Positions 8,887-19,326 of a stretch of 64,000 bases of DNA are shown here, piece after piece. Each line of letters starts with the position of its first letter. The stretch's first letter is position 1. A program made the translations under genes and the position numbers. The stretch is from Corynebacterium fournieri (GTDB lineage: Bacteria; Actinomycetota; Actinomycetes; Mycobacteriales; Mycobacteriaceae). The stretch lies in NCBI RefSeq assembly GCF_030408775.1, contig NZ_CP047210.1, positions 992,001-1,056,000 of the forward strand. The letters are read 5' to 3'. The notes below the pieces were generated by a model that did not search any database, was not told the origin of the DNA, and saw only the letters and a program-made list of their open reading frames with translations.

Positions 8887-10293
8887 TTACTTCGTCTCAG
8901 GCTTCTTCACGGCGGGGAACTCGCCGGTCTTGTACATCTCCTCGTACGCGTCCCACTGGATGTTGTCGCCCGGAGTGTCGGGCGCGGCGCCGTAACCCTT
9001 GGATTCCGGGTCGAGCGCCGGGACATCCTTGAGGCTGAAGTCGTTGGAAGAGTCCGCGTCCATGTCGGCGGCGACCTCCTCCTGCACGGACTGCCACAGC
9101 TCCTGGTCGCCGACGTGGGAGTCGGAGGTCAGCGAATCGATCTCGTGGCGCTCCTCCGGAGTCAGGTCATCGGTGCCCGGGGTGAGCTGCGTTTCCGCCA
9201 GCGCCGCCAGACGTTCGCGGCGGCCAGTCTCTTCCTGGATGTTCTTGCGGTCGCGGAACCAGGCGACACCCATGACCACGCCGAGCACGAGGCCCAGGTA
9301 GCCCAGCAGCGGGTAGACCCAGCCGACCAGGTCCGCGAAGCCGATGAAGGACAGCGCGAAGCCGATGAGCACCACGATGGCGTAGTAAGGGAAGAACTTT
9401 TTCGGCTTGTCGTGGCTCAGGCGGCGGCCCAGCGCGTAGAACAGGCCCACTGCGGTGTTGTAGATCATCAGGTAGATGACGATGGAGACGAATACGCCCA
9501 CGGTCGGGTGCATGTTGTCGAACACCTTGAGCAGCGGCAGGTCCGCGTTCATGACGTTTTCCATGTTCATGAACAGCACGAAGGTCAAGATCAGGAGCAG
9601 GACGGCGAACATGATGCCGCCGAGCAGGCCACCCTTGCCGGCCAGCGCCGGGTTCATGTGGGAACCGGCGAACACGAGCATCATGGAGGTGTCCATGATC
9701 ATCACCAGCGTGGCGTAGTTCAACGCGGTGATCAGCCAGTTATCGAAGGTGCCGGAGGCGTGCGGATTCGTCTGTGCGATCTCGTTGATCTGGCCGACGT
9801 TGTCCGGCATGTTGGTCAGCGTGATCACGAACGCACCCAGCAGGCAGATGATCAGCAGCGGGGTGATGAAAGAGATGACGCTGGTCAGCTTGTCCACGTC
9901 GAGCAGGCCGGACAGCAACAGCAGCACGACCATGATGACGGAGCCCACCCAAGTGGGGAAGCCGAACTGCTGCTCCAGGTTCGCGCCGGCGCCTGCGACC
10001 ATGACGAAGCCGATGCAAAACAGCGTGAACATGGTGGTGATGTCCATGTACCTGGCCATCCACGGGTGCGAGACGCTCTTGAACACAGCACTGTGGTCGT
10101 CGGCCATGTAGTAGGAGCCGAGCTGGTAGACCCAGCCGCTGAAGACGGCGATGCTCAGGCCTGCGACTGCGGCGCCGAGGATGCCCCAGTAACCGAAGGA
10201 CAGGAAGTACTGGATCACCTCCTGGCCCGAGGCAAAGCCCGCGCCGACGGTGAGTCCCACCAGCGCAAGGGCAACTTTGAATGTTTTACCCAT
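8887..10293 (-). CDS. YkvI-family membrane protein (APC-type transporter)
   Basis: This is a 468-residue integral membrane protein. The N-terminus MGKTFKVALALVGLTVGAGF followed by ASGQEVIQYF matches the YkvI group of the APC superfamily, with the unwound-helix GAGFASG motif near residue 16. About ten hydrophobic segments run to residue 345. A hydrophilic acidic C-terminal tail of about 110 residues follows and is presumably cytosolic; it is longer than usual for the family. The ATG at 10293 follows ttgaggattgtt, a good ribosome site, so I reject the longer open frame that starts at 10404. Substrate unknown. A terminator follows the gene. Confidence 0.85.
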   Translation of the reverse strand: MGKTFKVALALVGLTVGAGFASGQEVIQYFLSFGYWGILGAAVAGLSIAVFSGWVYQLGSYYMADDHSAVFKSVSHPWMARYMDITTMFTLFCIGFVMVAGAGANLEQQFGFPTWVGSVIMVVLLLLSGLLDVDKLTSVISFITPLLIICLLGAFVITLTNMPDNVGQINEIAQTNPHASGTFDNWLITALNYATLVMIMDTSMMLVFAGSHMNPALAGKGGLLGGIMFAVLLLILTFVLFMNMENVMNADLPLLKVFDNMHPTVGVFVSIVIYLMIYNTAVGLFYALGRRLSHDKPKKFFPYYAIVVLIGFALSFIGFADLVGWVYPLLGYLGLVLGVVMGVAWFRDRKNIQEETGRRERLAALAETQLTPGTDDLTPEERHEIDSLTSDSHVGDQELWQSVQEEVAADMDADSSNDFSLKDVPALDPESKGYGAAPDTPGDNIQWDAYEEMYKTGEFPAVKKPETK

Positions 10294-10474
10294 AACAATC
10301 CTCAATAGAAGTGAATTAAAAATGAACGGGATCGACGGTAACACCATTGGAGGGCCTTTGCTAAACGACGTCCACAGGTTTCCCGCCTCAACGGTGCAGC
10401 GCACAGGCTTGCTTTTCCTGTTTCAACGGCGCGTTACCAAGGAATAGGCAGCGTTTTCGCATACATTGTTGGAC

Positions 10475-11326
10475 ATGGCAAACAACCCACGTGATCTGAC
10501 TCCCAATGAGCAACATGATCTGACCGACCTGAACGGCCCGGACGTTCCGGCCTACACCGGAGAGACCACGTCCGGCGGCATGTACACCCGCACCGGAAAG
10601 GCGGCGCCGACGGAGATCGTCCCGCGCGGCGAGCAGGACTCCGGCCCGCTGATCCCGCAGGCGCAGGCTCCGGAGACCACCGCGTTCGAGACCGCTTCCG
10701 TCGAGCGTGAGCCTGCTTACGCGGCGCCGGCTGCGTCGACCGCCGTGGCGGAGAGCACTGAGCCGACCTACGCAGAGACCGCCGAGCCGGTCGTGGTGGA
10801 GGACGACACGCGCCGCGGCACCACGGATTTCGGCCTGTTCCTGCTGCGCCTGGCGCTGGGCGCGTTTTTCATCATCGGCTCGGTGGGCACGTTCTTCCGA
10901 CTCGGCGGCAACGAGGGCATCTCCGGGCTGGAAAGCGCTTTTGCCGACTACCCGTACGGTGACGGTCTCGCCGTTGTCGTGCCGACCTTGGAGCTGGCGG
11001 CTGGCGTATTCCTGGTCCTCGGCCTGCTCACCCCGGTGGCTGCGCTGGTGGCGATCACGGTTTCCGGGTTCATGGCGCTGCACGCGTTCACGCAGCAGTC
11101 GGACGGCTTCAACGTCTTCGCGTGGAGCCCGGAGACCTGGGTGCCGGTCATGCTCCTGGCCGCGTCCCTGGCGGTGCAGTTCACCGGTCCGGGCCGCTAC
11201 GGCATCGACGCCTCGCGCGGCTGGGCCAAGCGCCCGCTGGCCTCCAGCTGGATCTGCGCGGTGCTCGGCCTGGCGGCGGCCGGGCTGATCTGGTGGTTCG
11301 GCACCGAGGTCAACCCGTTCTCCTAG
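10475..11326 (+). CDS. DoxX-family membrane protein with disordered N-terminal domain
   Basis: This is a 283-residue protein. Residues 1-110 are polar, rich in Ala, Glu, Thr and Pro, and look disordered. From RRGTTDFGLFLLRLALGAFF four transmembrane helices follow, with the DoxX/SURF4 pattern (TLELAAGVFLVLGLLTPVAA, then FMALHAFTQQSDGF). DoxX proteins are poorly characterised and have been linked to redox or sulfur stress. The ATG at 10475 has TACATT ending 7 nt upstream, so it may be leaderless. Its TAG stop (11324-11326) directly abuts the stop of the convergent ilvD with no spacer. Confidence 0.85.
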   Translation: MANNPRDLTPNEQHDLTDLNGPDVPAYTGETTSGGMYTRTGKAAPTEIVPRGEQDSGPLIPQAQAPETTAFETASVEREPAYAAPAASTAVAESTEPTYAETAEPVVVEDDTRRGTTDFGLFLLRLALGAFFIIGSVGTFFRLGGNEGISGLESAFADYPYGDGLAVVVPTLELAAGVFLVLGLLTPVAALVAITVSGFMALHAFTQQSDGFNVFAWSPETWVPVMLLAASLAVQFTGPGRYGIDASRGWAKRPLASSWICAVLGLAAAGLIWWFGTEVNPFS

Positions 11327-13165
11327 CTAGTCCACCTGGCGCACAGCGCCCTTATCGGCGCTGGTGGCCATGGATGCGTACGCGCGCAACGCCTTCGACA
11401 CCTCACGGACGCGGTTCGGCGTCCAGGGGTTGTCGGAGGCTTCCATTGTTTCGCGGCGGGCGCGAAGCTCGTCGTCAGGCACGTCGAGCGTGAGCTCGCG
11501 GTTGGACACCGAGATCGAGATGGTGTCGCCGTTTTCGATCAAGCCGATCAGCCCGCCCGCGGCAGCCTCGGGGGAGATGTGCCCGATGGACAGCCCGGAC
11601 GTGCCGCCGGAGAATCGGCCGTCGGTGATCAGGGCGCACTTCTTGCCCAATCCGGCGCCTTTGAGGAACGATGTCGGGTGCAGCATCTCCTGCATGCCCG
11701 GCCCGCCCGCGGGGCCCTCGTAGCGGATCACCACAACCTCACCCTCGAGCACTTCGCGGTTGAGAATCATGGAAACCGCCTGCTCCTGCGAGTCCACCAC
11801 GCGGGCCGGACCGGAAAACTCCCACAGGCCTTCCTCCACGCCGGCGGTCTTCAAGATCGCGCCGTCGGGGGCGAGGTTGCCGCGCAGGACAACGAGGCCG
11901 CCGTCGGAGGTGAACGGGTGTTCCGCGTCGTGGATGACGCCGGTGTGCGCGTCGGTGTCCAGCTCCGCCCACCGCGCGCTTTGCGAAAACGCCTTGGTGG
12001 TGCGCTCGCCGCCGGGCGCCGCGTGGTAGAGCTCCAGCGCTTCCTCGGTTGCGCTGCCGCCGCGGATGTCCCAGTCCGCGAGCCATGTGCTTAGCGACGG
12101 ATACGCGATGGAATGCACGTCATCGTGCAGTAGTCCCGCGCGGTTGAGTTCGCCCAGGATGGCCGGGATGCCGCCGGCCCGGTGGACGTCTTCCACGTGC
12201 GCCTCGCCGTTCGGAGCCACCTTGGACAGGCAGGGGATCTGGTGGGACAGATCGTCAATGTCGTGCAGGTCGAAGTCGATCTCGCCCTCTTGCGCCGCAG
12301 CGAGGATGTGCAGGATCGTGTTGGTGGACCCGCCCATCGCCATGTCCAGCGCCATCGCGTTGCGGAAGGCGTGGACGCCTGCCACGCTGCGCGGCAGGAC
12401 GGACTCGTCGCCCTGGCCGTAGTAGCGCTCGCACAGCTCCATGATGGTGCGGCCGGCCTTTTCAAACAGCTCCCAGCGTGCGGTGTGGGTGGCCAAAGTA
12501 GTGCCGTTGCCCGGCAGGGACAGGCCGAGCGCTTCGGTGAGGCAGTTCATGGAGTTTGCGGTGAACATGCCGGAGCACGAGCCGCAGGTGGGGCAGGCGC
12601 TGTTGGCGATGTCGTCCAGCTCGGAGTCGGTGACGTCGTCGTTGGCGGACAGTGCGATGGCGTCGATGAGGTCGGACTTCGGCTTGGTCACGCCGCCGAC
12701 GGAAAAGGCTTTGCCGGCCTCCATCGGCCCGCCGGAGACGAACACTGCGGGGATGTTCAAGCGCATCGCGGCGTTGAGCATGCCCGGGGTGATCTTGTCG
12801 CAGTTCGAGATGCACACCATCGCGTCCACGGTGTGGGCGTTGACCATGTATTCCACCGAGTCGGTGATGATCTCGCGCGACGGCAGCGAGTAGAGCATGC
12901 CGGCGTGGCCCATGGCGATGCCGTCGTCGACGGCGATGGTGTTGAACTCCTTGGGCACGCCGCCAGCTGCGCGCACGGCGTCTGCGACGATGTCGCCGAC
13001 CTCCTTCAGGTGCACGTGGCCTGGCACGAACTGGGTGTAGGAGTTCACAATGGCCACGATCGGCTTGCCAAACTCGTTTTCGCCGGTGCCTGTGGCGCGC
13101 CAGAGCGCGCGGGCACCTGCGGCCTGGCGGCCGACGGTGGTGACGCGAGAGCGAAGCGGAATCAC
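11327..13165 (-). CDS. ilvD: dihydroxy-acid dehydratase
   Basis: This 612-residue enzyme dehydrates 2,3-dihydroxy-isovalerate and 2,3-dihydroxy-3-methylvalerate in valine and isoleucine synthesis. The Fe-S cluster and metal ligands are visible in [30 protein letters not shown] and [20 protein letters not shown]. Start is GTG 13165, preceded by gaaggagtaatacc, a strong ribosome site. The gene follows a PH-domain gene by 4 nt and is co-transcribed with it, while ilvBNC lie on the other strand. The TAG stop abuts that of the DoxX gene. Confidence 0.97.
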   Translation of the reverse strand: MIPLRSRVTTVGRQAAGARALWRATGTGENEFGKPIVAIVNSYTQFVPGHVHLKEVGDIVADAVRAAGGVPKEFNTIAVDDGIAMGHAGMLYSLPSREIITDSVEYMVNAHTVDAMVCISNCDKITPGMLNAAMRLNIPAVFVSGGPMEAGKAFSVGGVTKPKSDLIDAIALSANDDVTDSELDDIANSACPTCGSCSGMFTANSMNCLTEALGLSLPGNGTTLATHTARWELFEKAGRTIMELCERYYGQGDESVLPRSVAGVHAFRNAMALDMAMGGSTNTILHILAAAQEGEIDFDLHDIDDLSHQIPCLSKVAPNGEAHVEDVHRAGGIPAILGELNRAGLLHDDVHSIAYPSLSTWLADWDIRGGSATEEALELYHAAPGGERTTKAFSQSARWAELDTDAHTGVIHDAEHPFTSDGGLVVLRGNLAPDGAILKTAGVEEGLWEFSGPARVVDSQEQAVSMILNREVLEGEVVVIRYEGPAGGPGMQEMLHPTSFLKGAGLGKKCALITDGRFSGGTSGLSIGHISPEAAAGGLIGLIENGDTISISVSNRELTLDVPDDELRARRETMEASDNPWTPNRVREVSKALRAYASMATSADKGAVRQVD

Positions 13166-13169
13166 GGTA

Positions 13170-13706
13170 TTACTCCTTCGAGTCGGAAGCGGCGGGCCTG
13201 GGGCCCGGCAGGTCGGGGTGCTCGGCCACGTAAGCGTCGTACTCCTCGCGGGAAAGCAAGACCTTGTGGCCGCCCTTGTCGATGATTTCGTACTTGCCGT
13301 CCGCGGCCTCGGCAGCGGCGGTGATGACGTCGGTGATGCGCCCGTTGGACGCCTCGGCGAGCTCCGGCAGGGAGTTAAACGTCACGCCAGGCAGCGGGTG
13401 CTCCGCGCCGGCGACGGTCACGGCGTTGACGCGCGAGCCTTTGAAGGCGAGGCCTTGGAGGTCGCGCCACGGCAGGGTGACGTTCTTGCGCACCAAGTAC
13501 TTAACGGTGATGCCGCGCTCGTCCACGGTGGTGGAGGACGACAGTACCCAGGCCAGCCACAGCGCCGGGAAGATGAGCAGCCAGGCCAGGTATTTCGGGG
13601 CCCAGAGGATGCCCATGAGCGCGATGCCAGTTGCGATCACGATGGCGAGGATGTGTTCGCGGGTGGGTTTGAAAACGTGCTGGGTGCGCTCCGGCGTGTC
13701 AGTCAT
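13170..13706 (-). CDS. membrane-anchored PH-domain protein
   Basis: This 178-residue protein has two adjacent transmembrane helices (residues about 18-55, [20 protein letters not shown] then [15 protein letters not shown]). A bacterial PH-like beta fold follows ([29 protein letters not shown]), typical of the 'low molecular weight antigen MTB12/PH-domain' group next to ilvD in corynebacteria. The C-terminus is charged ([18 protein letters not shown]). The function is not established. The stop codon lies 4 nt before the ilvD GTG and its end holds the ilvD ribosome site. TACCAT lies 8 nt before the ATG on the minus strand, so the unit may start with a leaderless mRNA. Confidence 0.8.
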   Translation of the reverse strand: MTDTPERTQHVFKPTREHILAIVIATGIALMGILWAPKYLAWLLIFPALWLAWVLSSSTTVDERGITVKYLVRKNVTLPWRDLQGLAFKGSRVNAVTVAGAEHPLPGVTFNSLPELAEASNGRITDVITAAAEAADGKYEIIDKGGHKVLLSREEYDAYVAEHPDLPGPRPAASDSKE

Positions 13707-13814
13707 AGTTGGCGATGGTAGTCACCTTTGGAACGTCGATAGGCAATAGCCCGCAATTTAAATACCTGAATAAAAACTCGAATCAAGTTACGTGGGCCAC
13801 TAAAGTTCGAAACC

Positions 13815-13865
13815 GTGATCAACGAGCGACTTGTAATTCTCGTAGCCCGACGGCGCTGGCCGTAG
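13815..13865 (+). CDS. ilvB leader peptide
   Basis: A 16-codon frame starts at GTG 13815 and encodes MINERLVILVARRRWP. The run Leu-Val-Ile-Leu-Val is exactly what an attenuator sensing branched-chain aminoacyl-tRNA needs. The end (ARRRWP) is like the ilvB leader peptide of C. glutamicum as I remember it. It lies 129 nt upstream of ilvB and overlaps the first stem of the leader hairpins. No strong ribosome site is visible before the GTG, so it may also be read from a leaderless start. Confidence 0.75.
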   Translation: MINERLVILVARRRWP

Positions 13866-13934
13866 CGGGTGCGTTTTACACGCCGCTCACACACCAAGCG
13901 CCCTCGAGAGCACGACGCTCGTCGGGGGCTTTTG
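13846..13934 (+). promoter_or_regulatory. ilvBN(C) transcription attenuator
   Basis: The leader RNA shows a pause hairpin, cccgacggc (13846-13854) with gccgt-ag-cggg (13859-13869), overlapping the end of the leader peptide. An intrinsic terminator follows, gccctcgagagc (13900-13911) pairing imperfectly with gctcgtcgggggc (13917-13929), then TTTT at 13930-13933. Ribosome stalling at the Leu/Val/Ile codons (13830-13844) would disturb the first hairpin. An alternative antiterminator pairing was not worked out in full. The structure fits classical branched-chain amino acid attenuation. Confidence 0.7.
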
Positions 13935-13994
13935 TTGTAGGGGATCGCAACGTAGGAAAGAGTCGAGCCAACCGAGCTAACAAGGAGCCTTCAC

Positions 13995-15821
13995 ATGGGA
14001 GCTTCAAAAGAACGTACGCCCGAGCGCATGACGGGTGCGGACGCCGTCGTGCGCAGCCTCGAAGAACTTGGCACCGAGATTGTCTTCGGCCTGCCTGGCG
14101 GCGCCGTGCTCCCGCTTTACGACGCGCTGTTTCGCGCCACGAAACTCCGCCACGTGCTGGTGCGCCACGAACAGGGCGCTGGCCACGCCGCGGAGGGCTA
14201 CGCCGTGGCGTCCGGCAAGGTCGGCGTGTGCATGGCCACCTCCGGGCCGGGCGCGACCAACCTGGTCACCCCAATCGCGGACGCCTACCTGGATTCGGTG
14301 CCGTTGGTGGCGATTACCGGGCAAGTCGGATCACCGTTGCTGGGCACCGACGCGTTCCAGGAGGCGGACATCCGCGGCATCACTATGCCGATAACCAAGC
14401 ACAACCTCATGGTGTCGAAGGCGGAAGAGATACCCAGCGCAATCGCCACGGCCTTCCACATCGCCTCCACCGGCCGTCCGGGCCCGGTGCTGGTGGACAT
14501 TCCGAAGGACGTGCAGAACACGGAGGTCGAGTTCCGCTGGCCAGCGAAGGTTGATTTGCCTGGCTACAAGCCGAACACGAAGCCGCACAACCGCCAGATT
14601 GCGCAGGCGGCGAAGATGATCGCCAAGGCGAAGCGCCCTGTCCTTTATATTGGCGGCGGTGTGGTGAAGGCCAACGCGCACAAGAAGCTCGCCGAGTTCG
14701 TGGAGGCGACCGGCATCCCCGTGGTGACCACTTTGATGGCGCTCGGCGCGTTCCCGCAGGACCACCCGCTTTACCTGGGTATGCCTGGTATGCACGGCAC
14801 CGTGCCGGCGGTGGGCGCGTTCCAGGAGTCCGATCTGCTTATCGCCATCGGCGCGCGTTTCGACGACCGCGTCACCGGCGACACCGACACCTTTGCCCCG
14901 CTGGCGAAGGTCATTCACGCCGACATCGACCCGGCCGAGGTGGGCAAGATCCGCGCCGCCGACGTGCCGATCGTCGGCGACGCCAAGAAGGTGCTTTCGG
15001 AGCTGAGCGACTATTTCGGCCACAAGGGCAAGTACAAGGCCCCGAGCATCGAGCCGTGGATTGCGCGCCTGCAGGACTTGAAGGAGCGCTTCCCGCGCGG
15101 CTACGAAGAGCACGCCGACGGGTCTCTCGCGCCCCAGTTCGTGCTGGAGACGTTGTCCAAGACCGCGGGCCAGGATGCCATCTACGTATCCGGCGTGGGC
15201 CAGCACCAGATGTGGTCCGCCCAGTTCATCGACTACAACAAGCCGCGGCACTGGATCAACTCCGGCGGCGCAGGCACGATGGGCTTTGCCATCCCCGCCG
15301 CGATGGGCGCGAAAGCGGCCATGCCGGACAAAGAAGTGTGGGCGATCGACGGCGACGGCTGTTTCCAGATGACTAACCAGGAAATCACCACCGCGGCCCT
15401 CGAGGGCTTTCCCATCAAGGTGTGCCTGATCAACAACGGCAACCTGGGCATGGTGCGCCAGTGGCAGAACCTGTTTTACGAGGGTAACTACTCCCACACC
15501 AAGCTCGGTGGCGAGGTCTACGTGCCGGATTTTGTGAAGCTGTCCGAGGCGCTCGGCGCGGTCGCGTTCCGCGTCACGTCCGCCGACGAGGTGGAGGAGG
15601 CGATCCGGCGCGCCCGCGAGATCAACGACCGCCCGGTGGTGGTGGAGTTCGTCGTCGGCGAGGACGCGCAGGTCTGGCCGATGATCGCGGCCGGGACGTC
15701 CAACTCCGACATCGAGTACGCGCGCGGGATGCGCCCGTTCTTCGGTGAGGAAGAGTCTGCGGCGGAGACGCCGGAGGCGATCAACGGCACCATTGAAGCG
15801 CTCGAGCAGGAGGGAAACTAA
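13995..15821 (+). CDS. ilvB: acetolactate (acetohydroxyacid) synthase large subunit
   Basis: This is the 608-residue catalytic subunit, ThDP- and FAD-dependent, that makes acetolactate or acetohydroxybutyrate. Motifs: [16 protein letters not shown], the catalytic Glu in [15 protein letters not shown], the FAD region GMPGMHG, and the ThDP-binding stretch [12 protein letters not shown] followed by [13 protein letters not shown]. Full length. The ATG at 13995 follows caaggagccttcac, a good ribosome site. It heads ilvB-ilvN (2-nt gap) and lies behind the attenuator with the BCAA leader peptide. Confidence 0.98.
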   Translation: MGASKERTPERMTGADAVVRSLEELGTEIVFGLPGGAVLPLYDALFRATKLRHVLVRHEQGAGHAAEGYAVASGKVGVCMATSGPGATNLVTPIADAYLDSVPLVAITGQVGSPLLGTDAFQEADIRGITMPITKHNLMVSKAEEIPSAIATAFHIASTGRPGPVLVDIPKDVQNTEVEFRWPAKVDLPGYKPNTKPHNRQIAQAAKMIAKAKRPVLYIGGGVVKANAHKKLAEFVEATGIPVVTTLMALGAFPQDHPLYLGMPGMHGTVPAVGAFQESDLLIAIGARFDDRVTGDTDTFAPLAKVIHADIDPAEVGKIRAADVPIVGDAKKVLSELSDYFGHKGKYKAPSIEPWIARLQDLKERFPRGYEEHADGSLAPQFVLETLSKTAGQDAIYVSGVGQHQMWSAQFIDYNKPRHWINSGGAGTMGFAIPAAMGAKAAMPDKEVWAIDGDGCFQMTNQEITTAALEGFPIKVCLINNGNLGMVRQWQNLFYEGNYSHTKLGGEVYVPDFVKLSEALGAVAFRVTSADEVEEAIRRAREINDRPVVVEFVVGEDAQVWPMIAAGTSNSDIEYARGMRPFFGEEESAAETPEAINGTIEALEQEGN

Positions 15822-15823
15822 CC

Positions 15824-16342
15824 ATGGCGCAGCAAGACACCATCACTCGACACACCCTGTCGGTGCTCGTCGAGGACGTCGACGGCATTATCACCCGCGT
15901 CACCGCGCTGTTTACGCGCCGTGGCTACAACCTGGTCTCTCTGGTCTCCGCGAAGACTGCGACGGAGGGCATCAACCGCCTCACCGTTGTCGTGGATGCG
16001 TCGGAGCACGCCGTCGAGCAGATCACGAAACAGCTGTACAAGCTCATTCAGGTGCACAAGGTGCTCGAGCTGGACAGCGATACCTCCGTCGGTCGCCAAC
16101 TCCTCCTGGTCAAAGTCAACGCGGACAACCTCACCCGCCCGCAGGTGGTGGACGCGGCGAACCTGTTCCGCGCCCGCGTGATAGACGTGGCTGTGGACTC
16201 CGTGATCATCGAGGCCACCGGAAACTCCGCGAAGCTCAAGGCGTTTTTGGAGGTGATGGAGACCTTCGGCATCCGCGAGCTGGCGCGCTCCGGTGCGGTG
16301 GCGCTGTCGCGCGGATCCAAGACAATGGCAAAGCCTGAGTAG
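15824..16342 (+). CDS. ilvN: acetolactate synthase small (regulatory) subunit
   Basis: This is the 172-residue regulatory subunit, which activates IlvB and confers valine feedback inhibition. The N-terminal ACT domain is clear (RHTLSVLVEDVDGIITRVTA, then LFTRRGYNLVSLVSAKT). A second ACT-like half follows (RQLLLVKVNADNLTRPQVVD). The gly-containing loop that binds valine at the ACT interface is VLVEDVDG. Starts 2 nt after ilvB and is translationally linked to it. Confidence 0.97.
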   Translation: MAQQDTITRHTLSVLVEDVDGIITRVTALFTRRGYNLVSLVSAKTATEGINRLTVVVDASEHAVEQITKQLYKLIQVHKVLELDSDTSVGRQLLLVKVNADNLTRPQVVDAANLFRARVIDVAVDSVIIEATGNSAKLKAFLEVMETFGIRELARSGAVALSRGSKTMAKPE

Positions 16343-16355
16343 AACCCCAAACCCA

Positions 16356-17432
<1,077 letters not shown>

Positions 17433-17443
17433 CCCCGGCGAAC

Positions 17444-17482
17444 AAACGCGGCGGAGGCCATCTCGGCTCCGCCGCGTTTTTG
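17444..17482 (+). terminator. terminator of ilvBNC
   Basis: A perfect 13-bp stem, aaacgcggcggag (17444-17456) with ctccgccgcgttt (17467-17479), runs into a T tract. It lies 12 nt after the ilvC stop. The flanking A and T runs make it potentially bidirectional. Confidence 0.9.
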
Positions 17483-17502
17483 TGTCTGCGCATCAGCGCA
17501 GC

Positions 17503-17538
17503 AAAAACCCCGCGCTCCCGAAAGGGGAGACGCGGGGT
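17503..17538 (-). terminator. terminator of the 17.6-18.1 kb membrane protein gene
   Basis: The stem ccccgcgctccc (17508-17519) pairs with ggggagacgcgggg (17524-17537) with a small bulge, around a gaaa loop. It is preceded on the plus strand by aaaaa, giving a T run on the minus strand. Confidence 0.8.
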
Positions 17539-17557
17539 GGTGCTTTATCGCGAGCGA

Positions 17558-18142
17558 CTAGTTGGTCGCCGGTGCGCCCTCCGGTGCGAGGGTCTCGGTG
17601 ATCTCGTCGACAACCTCGGTCTGGGTGACGGTGTCGTCTGCGGCCTCGCCGGCAGCGGACTCGTTCGCAGCACCGGTAGCTGCGGACTCCTCTGCGCCGT
17701 CGAGGGTGGTGGTCTCGGAGACAACCTCGGTTGCGGCAGTGGTGGTGGAGGTAACGGTGCCGCCCTCATCGTCGTTGCCGGAGAACAGCGACCACAGCAG
17801 CCACAGCAGCAGCAGAGCGACCAGGAGGCCGAGCAGCCACTTCCACCAGCCGCCGCCGTTGCTCTCCTCGGTCACAGCGGTGGAGCCGCCGGTGGTGCGA
17901 GCCGGGGTAGAGGTGGTGCGCTCGGTAGTGGTGCGCTCAACGCGGACATCCTTGTTCGGATCGACGTTGGCGTCCTTGACGTTCTTAACTTCCTTCACGT
18001 CATCCGCGTGCTTGTGGCCGCGCAGATCGTTCAGTTTGTCCTCGCCGAAGTGCTTAGCATCCTGAATCTTATCCTCGCCAAGGTTCTTTGCGTCCTTGGC
18101 AAAATCCTTCGGGTTACGCTTCGGGTCGATGGGGTTGTTCAT
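17558..18142 (-). CDS. single-pass membrane protein of unknown function, charged N-terminus
   Basis: This 194-residue protein is not assigned to a family. The N-terminal half is hydrophilic, with a short internal repeat (KDAKNLGEDKIQ and QDAKHFGEDKLND), and is rich in Lys and Asp. It is followed by a Thr-rich linker. One strong transmembrane helix (WWKWLLGLLVALLLLWLLWS) sits near residue 120. The C-terminal part, rich in Thr, Glu and Ala, looks disordered and probably lies outside the cell. ATG 18142 follows gaaaggaattta, a good ribosome site, so the longer open frame is rejected. A terminator lies beyond the stop. The 268-nt gap upstream to the CDF gene holds no gene; ccttcc/ggaagg inverted copies occur near 18240-18280. 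Confidence 0.7.
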   Translation of the reverse strand: MNNPIDPKRNPKDFAKDAKNLGEDKIQDAKHFGEDKLNDLRGHKHADDVKEVKNVKDANVDPNKDVRVERTTTERTTSTPARTTGGSTAVTEESNGGGWWKWLLGLLVALLLLWLLWSLFSGNDDEGGTVTSTTTAATEVVSETTTLDGAEESAATGAANESAAGEAADDTVTQTEVVDEITETLAPEGAPATN

Positions 18143-18410
18143 TGTAAATTCCTTTCGTGCTAACACAAGTGCTGGCAAACGTTCGCGAGGGACGCGTGGA
18201 CGTGCCAGCATCCTCGGTGAACGACCGCCCACTGTAACAAACCTTCCCCGAGCGTAGCCGCAGATCGTGTGTTAGGAAGGCGACGTAACTCAGCATTTCC
18301 CCAGCACGGGCGGGTGGCCGTGGGGAGGGGAAACTATTTTCAATTAATTGTCATTAAGCGTTTTGGCGCATACCGTTGGTCGTCGAGAAGCATTGCGAAG
18401 GGAGCTTGAG

Positions 18411-19304
18411 ATGCACGATCACGCGCACCACGACCACGCGCAGCCTGGCACTCCGCTGCGGGCGCTCGCGATCGCGCTCGCGATCACCGGCACAGTCTTC
18501 GTCGCAGAGGTGGTCGGCGGATTGCTCTCCGGATCCATGGCGCTGCTGGCGGATGCGATGCACATGCTTTCTGACGCCGCGGGGCTGATCATCTCTCTCG
18601 TGGCCATCCTCGTGGGCAAAAAGGCGGCCTCTGCAACCGCAACGTACGGCTACCGGCGAGCGGAAGTGCTCGCGGCGCTGCTCAACGCGGTCGGGGTGCT
18701 GTGCATCTCCGTGTGGATCGTGGTGGAGGCCGTGCGCAGGGTGCGCGACCCGCAACCGGTGGACGTGGGCCCGATGATGGTGATCGCCGTGATCGGCCTG
18801 GTGGCCAACGCGCTGTCTGCCTGGGTGCTCGCGCGGCACCGCGGTGGCTCCATCAACGTCCAAGGTGCCTACCTGCACGTCTTGGTGGACATGTTCGGTT
18901 CGGTGGCGGTGCTCGTCGCAGGCGCAGTGATTGCGACGACGGGATTTACCGGCGCGGACGTCCTCGCCTCGCTGATCATCGCCGCGCTCGTGCTGCCGCG
19001 GGCGTGGCAGCTGATGATCCGCTCGACCCGGGTCATGCTGGAACACGTTCCGGCCGGTTTCGACACCGCAGAGGTGGAGCGCGCGTTGCGCAGAGTGGAA
19101 GGCGCCGCCGGCACGCACGACCTGCACCTGTGGTCCCTCGACGGGGTGAACGTGCTCGCTACCGTCCACGTTGTTGCCGCCCCCGGCGTGGACCGCGACC
19201 AGCTCCTCGACCGCGTGCAGGCTGCGCTCGCGGAGCTTGGGGTGGAGCACGCCACGGTGCAGGTCGAGCCGCCGGAGCACATCTCCCACGAGAAGGTGTG
19301 CTGA
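18411..19304 (+). CDS. cation diffusion facilitator (zinc-type efflux transporter)
   Basis: This is a 297-residue CDF/CzcD-like transporter that exports Zn2+ or a similar divalent cation in exchange for protons. The His-rich N-terminus (MHDHAHHDHAQ) and the helix-2 site LLADAMHMLSDAAGLIISL carry the HxxxD-type ligands. The matching helix-5 pair is in LHVLVDMFGSVAVL. A C-terminal cytosolic ferredoxin-like domain ends at residue 297. ATG 18411 follows gaagggagcttgag. The upstream stretch at 18331-18356 (ctattttcaattaattgtca) is AT-rich and could hold a metal-regulator site, but I matched no consensus. Confidence 0.9.
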   Translation: MHDHAHHDHAQPGTPLRALAIALAITGTVFVAEVVGGLLSGSMALLADAMHMLSDAAGLIISLVAILVGKKAASATATYGYRRAEVLAALLNAVGVLCISVWIVVEAVRRVRDPQPVDVGPMMVIAVIGLVANALSAWVLARHRGGSINVQGAYLHVLVDMFGSVAVLVAGAVIATTGFTGADVLASLIIAALVLPRAWQLMIRSTRVMLEHVPAGFDTAEVERALRRVEGAAGTHDLHLWSLDGVNVLATVHVVAAPGVDRDQLLDRVQAALAELGVEHATVQVEPPEHISHEKVC

Positions 19305-19326
19305 AACTGAACTACCCTTGAGGGCC

